Below, piece after piece: positions 4,517 to 10,692 of a stretch of DNA of 10,692 nt. The stretch is from assembly GCF_001983105.1 (NCBI RefSeq), contig NZ_MOMC01000047.1, positions 44,381 to 55,072 of the forward strand. Direction: 5' to 3'. The notes beneath the pieces were generated by a model. The model was not told the origin of the DNA and did no database searches. It saw only the letters and a list, made by a program, of their open reading frames with translations. The translations under genes and the position numbers were made by a program. Origin of the DNA: Pseudofrankia asymbiotica. GTDB lineage: Bacteria; Actinomycetota; Actinomycetes; Frankiales; Frankiaceae. Numbering within the stretch: position 1 is the first letter of the stretch; every line of letters starts with the position of its first letter.

Positions 4517-7126
4517 TCAGTGGGCGTCGCCCGTGAGCGCCCGGCGGTAGCGGCCGAGGGCCATGACCGGCCAGACCAGCCGGTACAGGTTGTAGTTGAT
4601 GTAGAAGTAGCCGGCGAAGCCGGTGCCGGTGTAGTAGTCCTCGTCCCAGCTGCCCTCGTCGGTCTGGGTGGCGGCGAGCCACGCGACGCCGCGGGCGGCG
4701 GCCTCGCCCTTCGCCCCGTCTCCCACCCGGTCGGCGGCGATCAGGGCGAGCAGCGCCCACGCCGTCTGTGAGGCCGTGGAGACGCCCATGCCGGCCGTCG
4801 ACATGTCGTTGTAGGAGTAGCAGTCCTCGCCCCAGCCGCCGTCGGGGTTCTGCCGGGAGACCAGCCAGTCGGCGGCACGCTGGATCGCCGGGTGCGAGGC
4901 GGGCAGGCCGACGGCGCGCAGCGCGGGGACGACGCCGCCGGTGCCGTAGATGTGGTTGACGCCCCAGCGGCCGTACCAGGAGCCGTCGACCTCCTGGGAG
5001 TGCAGCAACCACTCGACCCCGCGCTTCGTGCGGGGGTCGTCGCCCAGGCCCAGCTCGCCGAGCAGCTCGACGACGTGGGCGGTCACGTCCGCCGACGGCG
5101 GGTCGGTGAGCATGCCGAAGTCCGCGAACGGGATCTTGTAGACGAGGTGGCCGGCGTTGTCGACGTCGAACGCGCCCCAGCCGCCGTCGGCGCACTGCAT
5201 GCCGAACACCCACTGCAGGCCCCGGTAGGTCGCGGCCATGACCTTCTCCGGCCGGGGGTGGGAGACCCGCATCAGCGCCAGCATCACCTCGGCCGAGTCG
5301 TCGACGTCCGGGTAGGTGTCGTTCTCGAACTCGAAGGCCCAGCCGCCGACCGGCACGTCGGGGATGGGGACCGACCAGTCGCCACGCCGGGCGGTCACCT
5401 CCTGGCCGACCAGCCAGTCGGCGGCGCTGACCAGCGCCGGGTCGTTCGAGGCGAGGCCCGCGTCGGCGAGGGCGATCGTCGCCAGGCAGGTGTCCCAGAC
5501 CGGAGACTGGCAGGACTCCTGCATCCGGGAGCCGTCCGGGCGGATGACGCTGTACAGGTCGAGGGAGCGCAGCGCCGCGGTGATGACCGGATGGTCCATC
5601 GGGTAGCCGAGCACGCGCAGCGCGATGATCGAGTAGGCGGTCGGCGGCTGGATCCCGCCGAAGCAGCCGTCGGCCTCCTGCCGGACGATGATCCACCGCT
5701 CGGCGATCCCGAGCGCGAGCGCGCGCAGCGGCCTGACCGGGTGGCGGTGGTAGACGTGCAGCGCCTGGTCGATCCGGTGGAACATCCAGTCCCAGGGGAG
5801 GTGCTCGAACGCCGCGGACTGGAGCCCGCGGGCGGCGCGGGCGGCGACCCTGCGCAGGAGTCCGCTCGGCAGCGGAACGCCAGGCCCGCCGCCGTCCTTG
5901 GCCCGGCCGGCCACGTCCGGTGGCTCCGGCGCGGCGTCCCGGCCGCGGCGGCGCCTGCGCGCGTCGACCGGCGTCGCCGGGGGAGCGAGGCGGGCCGCGG
6001 GAGCGCCGCTCACCGGCGGACGCGCCGCCGTCGAGCCGTCGCCGTCCGCGCCGCCGTCGCCGACGTGGAGGAGGCCGTCGATGGTCGTGTCCACCCAGGC
6101 ACCCGCGGCGCGGGCGCGCCGACGGGACTTCGTGGCCGGGGCCGGGGCGGGGAAGAGCTCGTCGATCGGGAACGGCGGGGTCCCCGTCGGCCGGTGGGCC
6201 ATGAGCACGGTGATCGCGACGATCGTCTGCCGGCCCCACGAGGCGAACTTGTAGATCGACAGCGGCACCTTCGCCGGCAGGAGCATCAGCTCCGGCGGCA
6301 GCACCGGCAGGTCCTCCCAGCGCCACCAGCCGAACAGCGCCAGCCAGATCCGGGTGAAGATCCGGGACGCCGGCACGCCGCCGTGGGCGCGCGTCCACGC
6401 GGCGGCGGCACGCATGTGCGGCGCGTCCGGGCTGTCGCCGACGAGGCGCAGCGCGACGTAGGACTCCACCGTCGGCGCGAGGTCGCCCGGCCCGCCGTGG
6501 TAGATGGGCCAGGACCCGTCGGCGTTCTGCCGGGACCGGATGAACCGTGCGGTGAGCTCGGCCTGCTCCTGGTTCCAGACGCCGAGCCACTTGCGCAGCA
6601 TCAGGTCCTCGGCGTCGATCGAGGTGTTGCTCTCCAGGTCGCCCTTCCACCAGCCGGCGTCGTCCTGCAGCGAGCGCAGGTGCGTCACGGCGCGGTCCAG
6701 CATGTCGTCGAGCACGTCGCCATGGCCCTCGGCGCCGGCCGGGGCGATGGTGGGCACGACCAGGGCGGACGCGGCGGGCCGGGCCACGGGCGCGGCCCGG
6801 GGCGTCGTCCCGGCGGGGGCCGGGACGGCCGTGAGGGTGGGCGCGGCCGTGGTGGGCGCGGCCGTGGTGGGCGCGGCCGTGGTGGGCGCGGTGATCGCCG
6901 GGACGCCGGTGGGCGGGCGGAGGCGGGCGGGCGCGGTGCGAGCCCGGGGCGCGGCCGTGGTGGTGGCCGGCATGGCGGTGGTGGCCGAGACGGTCGCGGT
7001 GGCCGCCGAGACGCCGCCGGCGGTCAGGCTGGTGGCGAGGTCGTCGTCCGCCGCGCCGCGTGGCGCGGGGGCGAACGCGGTGGTCGGCGACCCGGCGGCA
7101 AGCGTCGTCTCGTCAGTGGTGGTCAC
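4517..7126 (-). CDS. shc: Squalene-hopene cyclase with N-terminal extension and enlarged internal loop
   Basis: Terpene cyclase of 869 residues that would convert squalene to hopene/hopanol, the committed step to membrane hopanoids; the family is monotopic on the inner membrane. The acid motif is DVDD at 607-610 (YPDVDDSAE), with Asp609 at the proton-donor position. QW repeats are clear: LQDDAGWW (153-160), RQNADGSW (199-206), RQEADGCFGG (482-491), MQCADGGW (643-650), SQEVDGSW (710-717), RQNPDGGWGED (758-768) and TQTDEGSW (820-827), followed by YYTGTGF. Segments 138-330 plus 425-869 total about 638 residues, the usual family length. Extra are residues 1-137, rich in Ala/Thr/Pro, and a basic, Pro/Gly-rich insert at about 330-424. 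GTG at 7124-7126 is supported by GAAAGGG seven bases upstream; a later start cannot be excluded. No squalene synthase or other hopanoid gene is in the window. Confidence 0.95.
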   Translation of the reverse strand: MTTTDETTLAAGSPTTAFAPAPRGAADDDLATSLTAGGVSAATATVSATTAMPATTTAAPRARTAPARLRPPTGVPAITAPTTAAPTTAAPTTAAPTLTAVPAPAGTTPRAAPVARPAASALVVPTIAPAGAEGHGDVLDDMLDRAVTHLRSLQDDAGWWKGDLESNTSIDAEDLMLRKWLGVWNQEQAELTARFIRSRQNADGSWPIYHGGPGDLAPTVESYVALRLVGDSPDAPHMRAAAAWTRAHGGVPASRIFTRIWLALFGWWRWEDLPVLPPELMLLPAKVPLSIYKFASWGRQTIVAITVLMAHRPTGTPPFPIDELFPAPAPATKSRRRARAAGAWVDTTIDGLLHVGDGGADGDGSTAARPPVSGAPAARLAPPATPVDARRRRRGRDAAPEPPDVAGRAKDGGGPGVPLPSGLLRRVAARAARGLQSAAFEHLPWDWMFHRIDQALHVYHRHPVRPLRALALGIAERWIIVRQEADGCFGGIQPPTAYSIIALRVLGYPMDHPVITAALRSLDLYSVIRPDGSRMQESCQSPVWDTCLATIALADAGLASNDPALVSAADWLVGQEVTARRGDWSVPIPDVPVGGWAFEFENDTYPDVDDSAEVMLALMRVSHPRPEKVMAATYRGLQWVFGMQCADGGWGAFDVDNAGHLVYKIPFADFGMLTDPPSADVTAHVVELLGELGLGDDPRTKRGVEWLLHSQEVDGSWYGRWGVNHIYGTGGVVPALRAVGLPASHPAIQRAADWLVSRQNPDGGWGEDCYSYNDMSTAGMGVSTASQTAWALLALIAADRVGDGAKGEAAARGVAWLAATQTDEGSWDEDYYTGTGFAGYFYINYNLYRLVWPVMALGRYRRALTGDAH
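6837..6893 (-). repeat. 15-bp tandem repeat coding APTTA units in the cyclase N-terminus
   Basis: Three exact copies of GTGGGCGCGGCCGTG (plus-strand reading; 6837-6851, 6852-6866, 6867-6881) and a partial fourth to 6893. On the coding strand they give a repeated APTTA pattern at about residues 79-97 of the cyclase extension. Exact identity of the copies points to recent slippage expansion. Confidence 0.95.
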
Positions 7127-7306
7127 GAGAATGCCCTTTCTCCGCTCAGGCGCGGCATGGCCAAGGCGCCTGGCGGCTACGTGACATAACGGGAATAAAG
7201 GACGGCAGCGGGCAGAATCGGGCCGCGCTGGCCGCTACTCGACCGCCTGGCGGCCGGGCATGCTGTGGGGCCGCAGGGGCGCGGGGCGCAACGGTGGTGA
7301 CGGACG
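7127..7306 (-). promoter_or_regulatory. Leader/promoter region of the squalene-hopene cyclase gene
   Basis: The spacer between the cyclase start and the TetR stop must hold the cyclase promoter unless it is read through from tetR. The only relatively A+T-rich patch is at about 7183-7202, which on the minus strand reads TTTATTCCCGTTATGTC. I could not find a convincing -35/-10 pair with proper spacing, so no promoter is defined here. Confidence 0.3.
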
Positions 7307-7359
7307 CGGCGGCCCGGCCGGCCTAGCCTTCGGCGGGATCGCCACTGGCCGGGCCGCCG
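7307..7359. terminator. Possible stem-loop spanning the tetR stop codon
   Basis: CGGCGGCCCGGCC (7307-7319) is the exact reverse complement of 7347-7359, with a 27-nt loop that contains the tetR TAG at 7323-7325. It could end the tetR transcript before the cyclase gene. Such repeats arise by chance more easily in DNA this GC-rich, and the loop is long, so this is tentative. Confidence 0.35.
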
Positions 7360-8297
7360 ACGCGCAGACCGGCTGGTGGGCCGGTGGGCTGCGCGGCCGT
7401 GGGCACCGAGGTCGGGCCGCAGGCCACGCCGGCCGGAGCGGGCCGGACCGGCTCCGGTCTCTCGGGCGTGGGATGGGTGGAGTCGGCAGGGACGAGCTGG
7501 TCGATGCAGTACTCGACCATGGCGAGCATCTCGTCGAGATCGTGGCCGCCGCGGGTGAACCAGCCACGTACGCCGACCTGCACGGCGGCCAGGAACGCCG
7601 CGGCCGTCAGCTGGGGGCGCAGGTCGATGCCGCGGCCCGGCGCGCGGCCGGTCTGCGGCGGGAAGCGGGGGGTGATCGCCGCGGCGAGCCGGTCGCCGAG
7701 GCGCATCATCCGCTGCAGCATCGCGGCGCTCACCGCGGGCGCCGCGTCGGCGATGAGCAGGTGCTCGACGTAGCCGCGGAACGCCGCCGGGTGCGGCGCC
7801 ATCGTGGCCCAGGCGTCCAGGGAGGCCGAGCGCAGCGCCGCGAGCGGTGGCTCGTGGGCCGGGCGGCGCGCGAGCGCCGCGAGCGCGAGCTCGCCGACCT
7901 CGTCGAGCGGGGCGAGTGCGACCTCTTCCTTGGTGGCGAAGTACCGGAAGAAGGTGCGCACCGAGACCTCGGCGCTGACCGCGATCGCCTCGATCGTGGT
8001 CGCGTCGTAGCCGTACTGGGCGAACAGCGCGTGCGCGGTGTCGACGATCGTGCGGCGGGTGCGCAGCTTCTTGCGCTCCCGCAGCCCGGCCGGGACGCCC
8101 TCGTCCAGGTCCCCGGCCTCGCCGGGGCCGCCCGGCCCGCCGGGGGGAGCCGTGTCGCCCGCGGGCTGTCCCCGCTCGGCGGGCGTCGCCGTGGTGTGCC
8201 GCCCGACCGGGCGGATCACCGGGGTGCCCGCGGCCGGGGCGGTCAGGCCGGCCAGCAGGCGACGTGCCGCGGTGCCCTTCGAGGTGCCCGTCGCCAT
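7323..8297 (-). CDS. TetR-family transcriptional regulator
   Basis: A 324-residue DNA-binding regulator. The helix-turn-helix region is at 73-122: RERKKLRTRRTIVDTAHALF (73-92), then YGYDATTIEAIAVSAEVSVRTFFRYFATKEE, which is the typical TetR signature with the recognition helix ending in FFRYF. The rest of the core to about 270 is Ala/Leu-rich and helical, as expected for the ligand and dimer domain; its ligand is not recognisable. It is longer than the usual 190-220 residues because of a disordered Pro/Gly-rich N-terminus (1-70) and a Pro-rich tail (about 272-324). The ATG at 8295-8297 follows GGGGGAGG at four bases; the frame is open to 8393 but without a better start. It lies upstream of the cyclase on the same strand with a 196-bp gap. 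A 22-bp palindrome 74 bp upstream suggests autoregulation. Regulation of the cyclase or of the sterol genes is possible but unproven. Confidence 0.88.
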   Translation of the reverse strand: MATGTSKGTAARRLLAGLTAPAAGTPVIRPVGRHTTATPAERGQPAGDTAPPGGPGGPGEAGDLDEGVPAGLRERKKLRTRRTIVDTAHALFAQYGYDATTIEAIAVSAEVSVRTFFRYFATKEEVALAPLDEVGELALAALARRPAHEPPLAALRSASLDAWATMAPHPAAFRGYVEHLLIADAAPAVSAAMLQRMMRLGDRLAAAITPRFPPQTGRAPGRGIDLRPQLTAAAFLAAVQVGVRGWFTRGGHDLDEMLAMVEYCIDQLVPADSTHPTPERPEPVRPAPAGVACGPTSVPTAAQPTGPPAGLRVGGPASGDPAEG

Positions 8298-8370
8298 GCG
8301 TCCTCCCCCAGGAGGGTGGCTCGCCGCTGGACGGCCGCCACCTTGTCTGAGGAGATCGTATGACAGGAAA

Positions 8371-8392
8371 TGGCAGATGGCACCAACTGCCA
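8371..8392. promoter_or_regulatory. Candidate operator of the TetR regulator
   Basis: A 22-bp palindrome with outer arms TGGCAG (8371-8376) and CTGCCA (8387-8392) and inner arms TGG/CCA around CA. Eighteen of 22 positions obey dyad symmetry. It lies 74-95 bp upstream of the tetR start, just upstream of a -10-like TACGAT on the minus strand, where a repressor would block RNA polymerase. TetR proteins commonly bind such sites by their own genes; binding itself is inferred. Confidence 0.55.
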
Positions 8393-8571
8393 CTTTTTTG
8401 ACAGTCCCTGCGCGCGAGGCGAATCCTCCAACGTCACCATTGCTACCTCATGCTTCTGTGGTAAAGCGCACGGTAGCGAGTTGGGTGGGTATGGGCACCT
8501 TCGTCGCTTTCTGTGCGTGGATCACGTGTGAGTGCCACGGCACCGCGGCGTGACGGTCGGCTCGCGGGAAG

Positions 8572-8595
8572 GCCCCCTCCCGACAGGGAGGGGGC
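8572..8595 (-). terminator. Hairpin terminator of the kelch lipoprotein gene
   Basis: A perfect 10-bp G+C stem, GCCCCCTCCC (8572-8581) with GGGAGGGGGC (8586-8595), around a GACA loop. It begins 63 bp past the stop codon of the minus-strand lipoprotein gene. There is no U-tract, as is often the case in high-GC actinobacteria. Confidence 0.7.
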
Positions 8596-8658
8596 GTGGG
8601 CCGGCGGATGCCTGCCCTGGGCGGAGCCGCGCCGGCCGGGCGACCGGCGCCGGCCGGG

Positions 8659-9828
8659 TCACTTCGCCGTGAGCTCGGTGATCCCGTTGGACGCGTTGTC
8701 CTTGATCGTGCCACCCGCGAGGTACGCCTTGTCGCCGGTGGCGGCCGCGGCCGCGTTCTCGACGCCCTCCGGCAGGTCACCCGCGTCGGTGACGGAGTTG
8801 TCGCTCGGGTCGAACTTGTAGATCTTCGGGGACGCCTGGCCGTTCGACTGGCCGCCGGCCAGGTAGGTGGTGCCGTTTAGGGTGAACGCCGAGGCGTCCT
8901 TGAGGTCCTGGGGCAGCTTGCCGATCGTCGAGGCCTTGCCGGTCGCAGGGTCGAACTGCTGGATCGCGTCCGTCGGGCCGTTGTCGGCCTCGCCACCGAA
9001 GATGGTGACCTTCTGGTCGGAGCCGGAGCCTGTGGCCGCGACGGCCGGGTTGCGCACCGGGGTCTCCAGCTTGCCGACGTTCTGGAACGTCTTGCCGTCG
9101 TCGGTGGCCAGGATGTCGCCCTGGGTCTTGCTGCCGTCGTCGCCGCCGACCAGATAGGTCTTGCCGTTCGCCATCGCGGCCCCGTGGTTCTCCCGCGGCG
9201 CCGGCAGCTTGCCGACCTCCTGGCTGGTGCCGTTCGAGAACGTCTGGACGACGTCGGTGGCGCCGCTGCCGCCCGAGCCGTTGGTGTTGCCGCCGAAGAC
9301 GGTCGGCGTGCCGTTCACGACCGTGGCGCTGGCGTTCGTCACCGGCTTGGACAGCGTGCCGGCGGAGGTCGCCGTGCCCGCGCCCGGGTCGACGGACGTC
9401 ACCTGGTTGGTGGCCCGGCCGCCGGAGTCCTCGCCGCCCAGCACGAGCAGCTTGCCGTCGTCCGCGACGGCGGCGGCGTCCGTGACCCCGTTCGGCAGGG
9501 TGAACGAGGCCTTCGTGGCGGTCAGGGCGCCGGGGCCCGGGCTCGCCGTGCCGGTGGGGCTCGCCGTGCCGGTGGGTGAGCCGGTGCCGGTAGGCGTACT
9601 GGTGTCGGTGGGGGAGGCCGTCTCCGTCCCGGTGGGGAAAAGGGTCGTCGTTGTGCCCGGGCCGCCCGTGTCGAACGCCTGCGCGGAGGCACCCGGTTGG
9701 CTGTCGCCACATCCGGACACCAGTGCGGCCGTCAGCACGCAGCTGGCGACGCCCGCGGCGGCGGTCGTCGCACGGGTCGCCGGCCCGCGTCGGGGCCGGC
9801 GGGACGATGATCCGTTACGTCTGTTCAC
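8659..9828 (-). CDS. Lipoprotein with Thr/Pro stalk and six kelch-like repeats
   Basis: A 389-residue predicted surface lipoprotein. A basic N-terminus (MNRRNG...RRPRRG) leads to a hydrophobic stretch and lipobox LVSGC with acylated Cys40, so it should be exported and anchored on the outer face of the membrane. Residues 57-100 form a low-complexity Pro/Thr/Gly/Ser stalk with SPTGTA repeats. Residues 105-389 hold six repeats with a double glycine after a hydrophobic strand: VLGG (131-132), VFGG (179-180), LVGG (228-229), IFGG (278-279), LAGG (325-326) and LAGG (372-373). The spacing is 47-50 residues, the size of a kelch blade, so a six-bladed propeller is predicted. No catalytic motif is seen; a ligand-binding or adhesive role is only a guess. 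GTG at 9826-9828 is supported by GAGGA seven bases upstream. Stop 8659-8661. Confidence 0.85.
   Translation of the reverse strand: MNRRNGSSSRRPRRGPATRATTAAAGVASCVLTAALVSGCGDSQPGASAQAFDTGGPGTTTTLFPTGTETASPTDTSTPTGTGSPTGTASPTGTASPGPGALTATKASFTLPNGVTDAAAVADDGKLLVLGGEDSGGRATNQVTSVDPGAGTATSAGTLSKPVTNASATVVNGTPTVFGGNTNGSGGSGATDVVQTFSNGTSQEVGKLPAPRENHGAAMANGKTYLVGGDDGSKTQGDILATDDGKTFQNVGKLETPVRNPAVAATGSGSDQKVTIFGGEADNGPTDAIQQFDPATGKASTIGKLPQDLKDASAFTLNGTTYLAGGQSNGQASPKIYKFDPSDNSVTDAGDLPEGVENAAAAATGDKAYLAGGTIKDNASNGITELTAK
9541..9594 (-). repeat. 18-bp tandem repeat coding the SPTGTA stalk
   Basis: Two exact 18-bp units (9541-9558 and 9559-9576) and a degenerate third to 9594 code for SPTGTA repeats in the lipoprotein stalk. 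Stalk length could vary between strains by slippage. Confidence 0.9.
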
Positions 9829-10240
9829 GTCGGCATCCTCACTCAGGGTGACGACGCAGACGAGTCGACCATGACCCAGCGGAGGAGGCCACGAGCCGCG
9901 ACTCGCGCGCCGCGCCGCTGGCGGCTGGCCGCCGGCGGTGGCGGTGGCGGTGGCGACGGACCTGATCGGTGCGACTGGCGGCCGGGACGGAGCGAACGCC
10001 CGGCCTCCGTCGGCGCGGCCGAACCGTTCCCGCGGCGTTGTCCACGCCGTTGACGACTCCCGTCGATAGCCATGATCATCATTGGTGGCGTCCGGCTACC
10101 GACACCGATCAGCGGGCGCCGCCCGAAAGGTCCATGATGGTGGCGTTCAATGCCCGATTCGTTCCCTGGCCCGGCGCCCGCGCTGCCTTCTTCTCCTGCC
10201 GCGGCCGTCCGGGCTTCGGAGCGCTGCAGGAAGGACGGCG
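9829..10240. other. 412-bp intergenic region between two divergent lipoprotein genes
   Basis: Should contain promoters for both genes. For the plus-strand gene a weak candidate is TTGACG (10050-10055) with CATGAT (10071-10076, spacer 15) or GATCAT (10074-10079, spacer 18). For the minus-strand gene nothing convincing was found. A GGCGGT microrepeat occurs near 9935-9955. Short reading frames on both strands (for example from 9871 and 10133) encode Arg/Gly-rich or Trp/Arg-rich sequence without family resemblance and are not called. Confidence 0.5.
10050..10079 (+). promoter_or_regulatory. Weak candidate promoter for the DUF732-like lipoprotein gene
   Basis: TTGACG is 5/6 to the -35 consensus. 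Two overlapping -10 candidates, CATGAT and GATCAT, each match 4/6, at spacings of 15 and 18 bp. It would give a leader of about 155 nt. The spacing is not ideal and no other support is visible. Confidence 0.3.
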
Positions 10241-10692
10241 ATGCGGCCGTTGGGGCTGGTGGCGCGGACCGTCACCGGGGTGCTCGTCGGCATGCTGGCG
10301 CTGGCGGTCGCCGGCTGCTCGCCGAGCCTGAAGGACGACATCCCACCGCGGATGACCGCGAGCCCGGCGTCGGCGCCGCCTCCCTCGGCGGGCACGACAG
10401 GCACCGCGGCCCCGCAGCCGACGGCGAGCGCCTCGCTGCCCCCCGGTGACAAGGCATACCTGGCCCAGCTCGGCCGGACGCTGCCCGACCTCGACGCCGA
10501 GGAGCAGTGGAAGATCGACCAGGCGACCTGGACCTGCACGCTGCTCGACGCCGGGATGACACTGCGCGGGGCCGCGACCACGTCGGCGCAGGTCTCCGAC
10601 GACAGGCTGACCGTCGGCGACGCGGCGATCCTCGCCAGGGCCGCGGTGCCGAACTACTGCCCCAACCACACCGCCGAGCTGGCCACCGACGG
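10241..10692 (+). CDS. DUF732-like lipoprotein; 3' end outside the window
   Basis: First 150 residues of a predicted secreted lipoprotein. MRPLGLVARTVTGVLVGMLA plus LAVAGC gives a short basic n-region, a hydrophobic core and a lipobox with Cys26 as the lipid-attachment site. Residues 36-68 are a Pro/Ala/Ser/Thr linker. The following helical part, with Tyr-Leu-Ala-Gln-Leu (73-77), WTCTLLDAG (97-105) and AAVPNYCP (134-141), has two cysteines (99 and 140) spaced as in the small DUF732 domains of actinobacterial exported proteins, where they probably form a disulfide. The function of that family is not known to me. The ATG at 10241 is supported by AGGAAGGA ending five bases upstream. It diverges from the kelch lipoprotein gene. 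Lipoprotein call is strong; DUF732 membership is by recalled pattern only. Confidence 0.75.
   Translation, partial: MRPLGLVARTVTGVLVGMLALAVAGCSPSLKDDIPPRMTASPASAPPPSAGTTGTAAPQPTASASLPPGDKAYLAQLGRTLPDLDAEEQWKIDQATWTCTLLDAGMTLRGAATTSAQVSDDRLTVGDAAILARAAVPNYCPNHTAELATD

Larger units (their letters stand above)
8298..8658. other. 361-bp intergenic region between tetR and the kelch lipoprotein gene
   Basis: Holds the tetR upstream region with a palindromic operator candidate (8371-8392) and a -10-like TACGAT on the minus strand (8355-8360), and the kelch-gene terminator hairpin (8572-8595). The stretch 8350-8470 is notably less GC-rich than the rest of the window. A plus-strand TTGACA occurs at 8398-8403 but has no good -10 and no gene downstream. 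GC-rich direct repeats (CGCCGGCCGGG) lie near 8628-8657. No coding ORF is supported. Confidence 0.55.

Noticed and set aside
4101..6650. An 849-codon minus-strand open frame overlapping the cyclase and the dehydrogenase 3' end
   Set aside because: Arg/Pro-rich frame shadow of the cyclase. It crosses the terminator hairpin and two real stop regions.
4892..7189. A 765-codon plus-strand open frame opposite the squalene-hopene cyclase
   Set aside because: Its product is a low-complexity Arg/Gly/Val/Asp-rich string with no family resemblance. It is an antisense shadow of the GC-rich cyclase gene, whose QW and DVDD motifs are unmistakable.
8398..8426. Plus-strand TTGACA at 8398-8403 as a promoter
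   Set aside because: The hexamer 17 bp downstream is GAATCC, and no plus-strand gene follows before the convergent lipoprotein gene.
8243..8440. A 65-codon minus-strand frame starting upstream of tetR
   Set aside because: It overlaps the tetR start in another frame, runs through the promoter/operator region, has no recognisable product and no good ribosome binding site.
8491..8553. A 20-codon plus-strand ORF (MGTFVAFCAW...) in the tetR-kelch gap
   Set aside because: No clear ribosome binding site, no hydrophobic or binding motif, and no evidence of a promoter.
9871..10053. Small plus-strand ORF with a poly-Gly run between the lipoprotein genes
   Set aside because: Arg/Gly-rich composition follows from a GGCGGT microrepeat; no ribosome binding site of note and no family resemblance.
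10133..10331. Small plus-strand ORF starting MMVAFNARF upstream of and overlapping the DUF732-like gene
   Set aside because: AAAGG is only three bases from its ATG, and the frame becomes Trp/Arg/Ser-rich noise where it overlaps the well-supported lipoprotein signal peptide.

Overview
The window is very GC-rich with strong third-position GC bias, GTG starts alongside ATG starts, and clear AGGAG/GAGG ribosome binding sites. This indicates a high-GC actinomycete. A squalene-hopene cyclase next to mycobacterial-type sterol side-chain genes would fit a soil actinomycete such as a member of the Frankiaceae, but that placement is inference, not something the sequence proves.

Region 1 (1-4401) looks like a sterol or other branched-side-chain beta-oxidation locus. 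On the minus strand are an acyl-CoA synthetase resembling FadD19 (cut by the window edge), an enoyl-CoA hydratase resembling EchA19, and an acyl-CoA dehydrogenase resembling FadE26/ChsE4. Diverging from the last, on the plus strand, is an acyl-CoA dehydrogenase resembling FadE27/ChsE5. Together these would activate an acid side chain to its CoA ester, desaturate it with a two-gene heteromeric dehydrogenase, and hydrate the enoyl-CoA. The 211-bp divergent gap holds a palindrome matching the KstR box and, offset by 3 bp, the KstR2 box almost perfectly. It lies on the predicted -10 of the plus-strand promoter. The hydratase has a threefold in-frame 48-bp repeat at its 5' end. Just upstream of its ribosome binding site is a 116-bp palindromic repeat element with perfect 15-bp terminal inverted repeats.

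Region 2 (4464-7126) is a hairpin terminator between convergent genes followed by a solitary squalene-hopene cyclase on the minus strand. The core is of normal size with intact catalytic Asp motif and QW repeats. It carries an unusual Ala/Thr/Pro-rich N-terminal extension of about 135 residues and an enlarged basic, low-complexity loop.

Region 3 (7307-8595) is a TetR-family regulator on the minus strand with a 22-bp near-perfect palindrome in its upstream region, probably its own operator.

Region 4 (8572-10692) is cell envelope: a minus-strand lipoprotein with a Thr/Pro/Gly stalk and six kelch-like repeats (a probable six-bladed propeller), a 412-bp gap, and the start of a plus-strand lipoprotein with a DUF732-like domain, cut by the window end.

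No RNA genes, CRISPR array, transposase or phage genes were seen. Most genes carry short in-frame tandem repeats in surface loops or termini, so minisatellite expansion in coding DNA is a recurring feature of the window.
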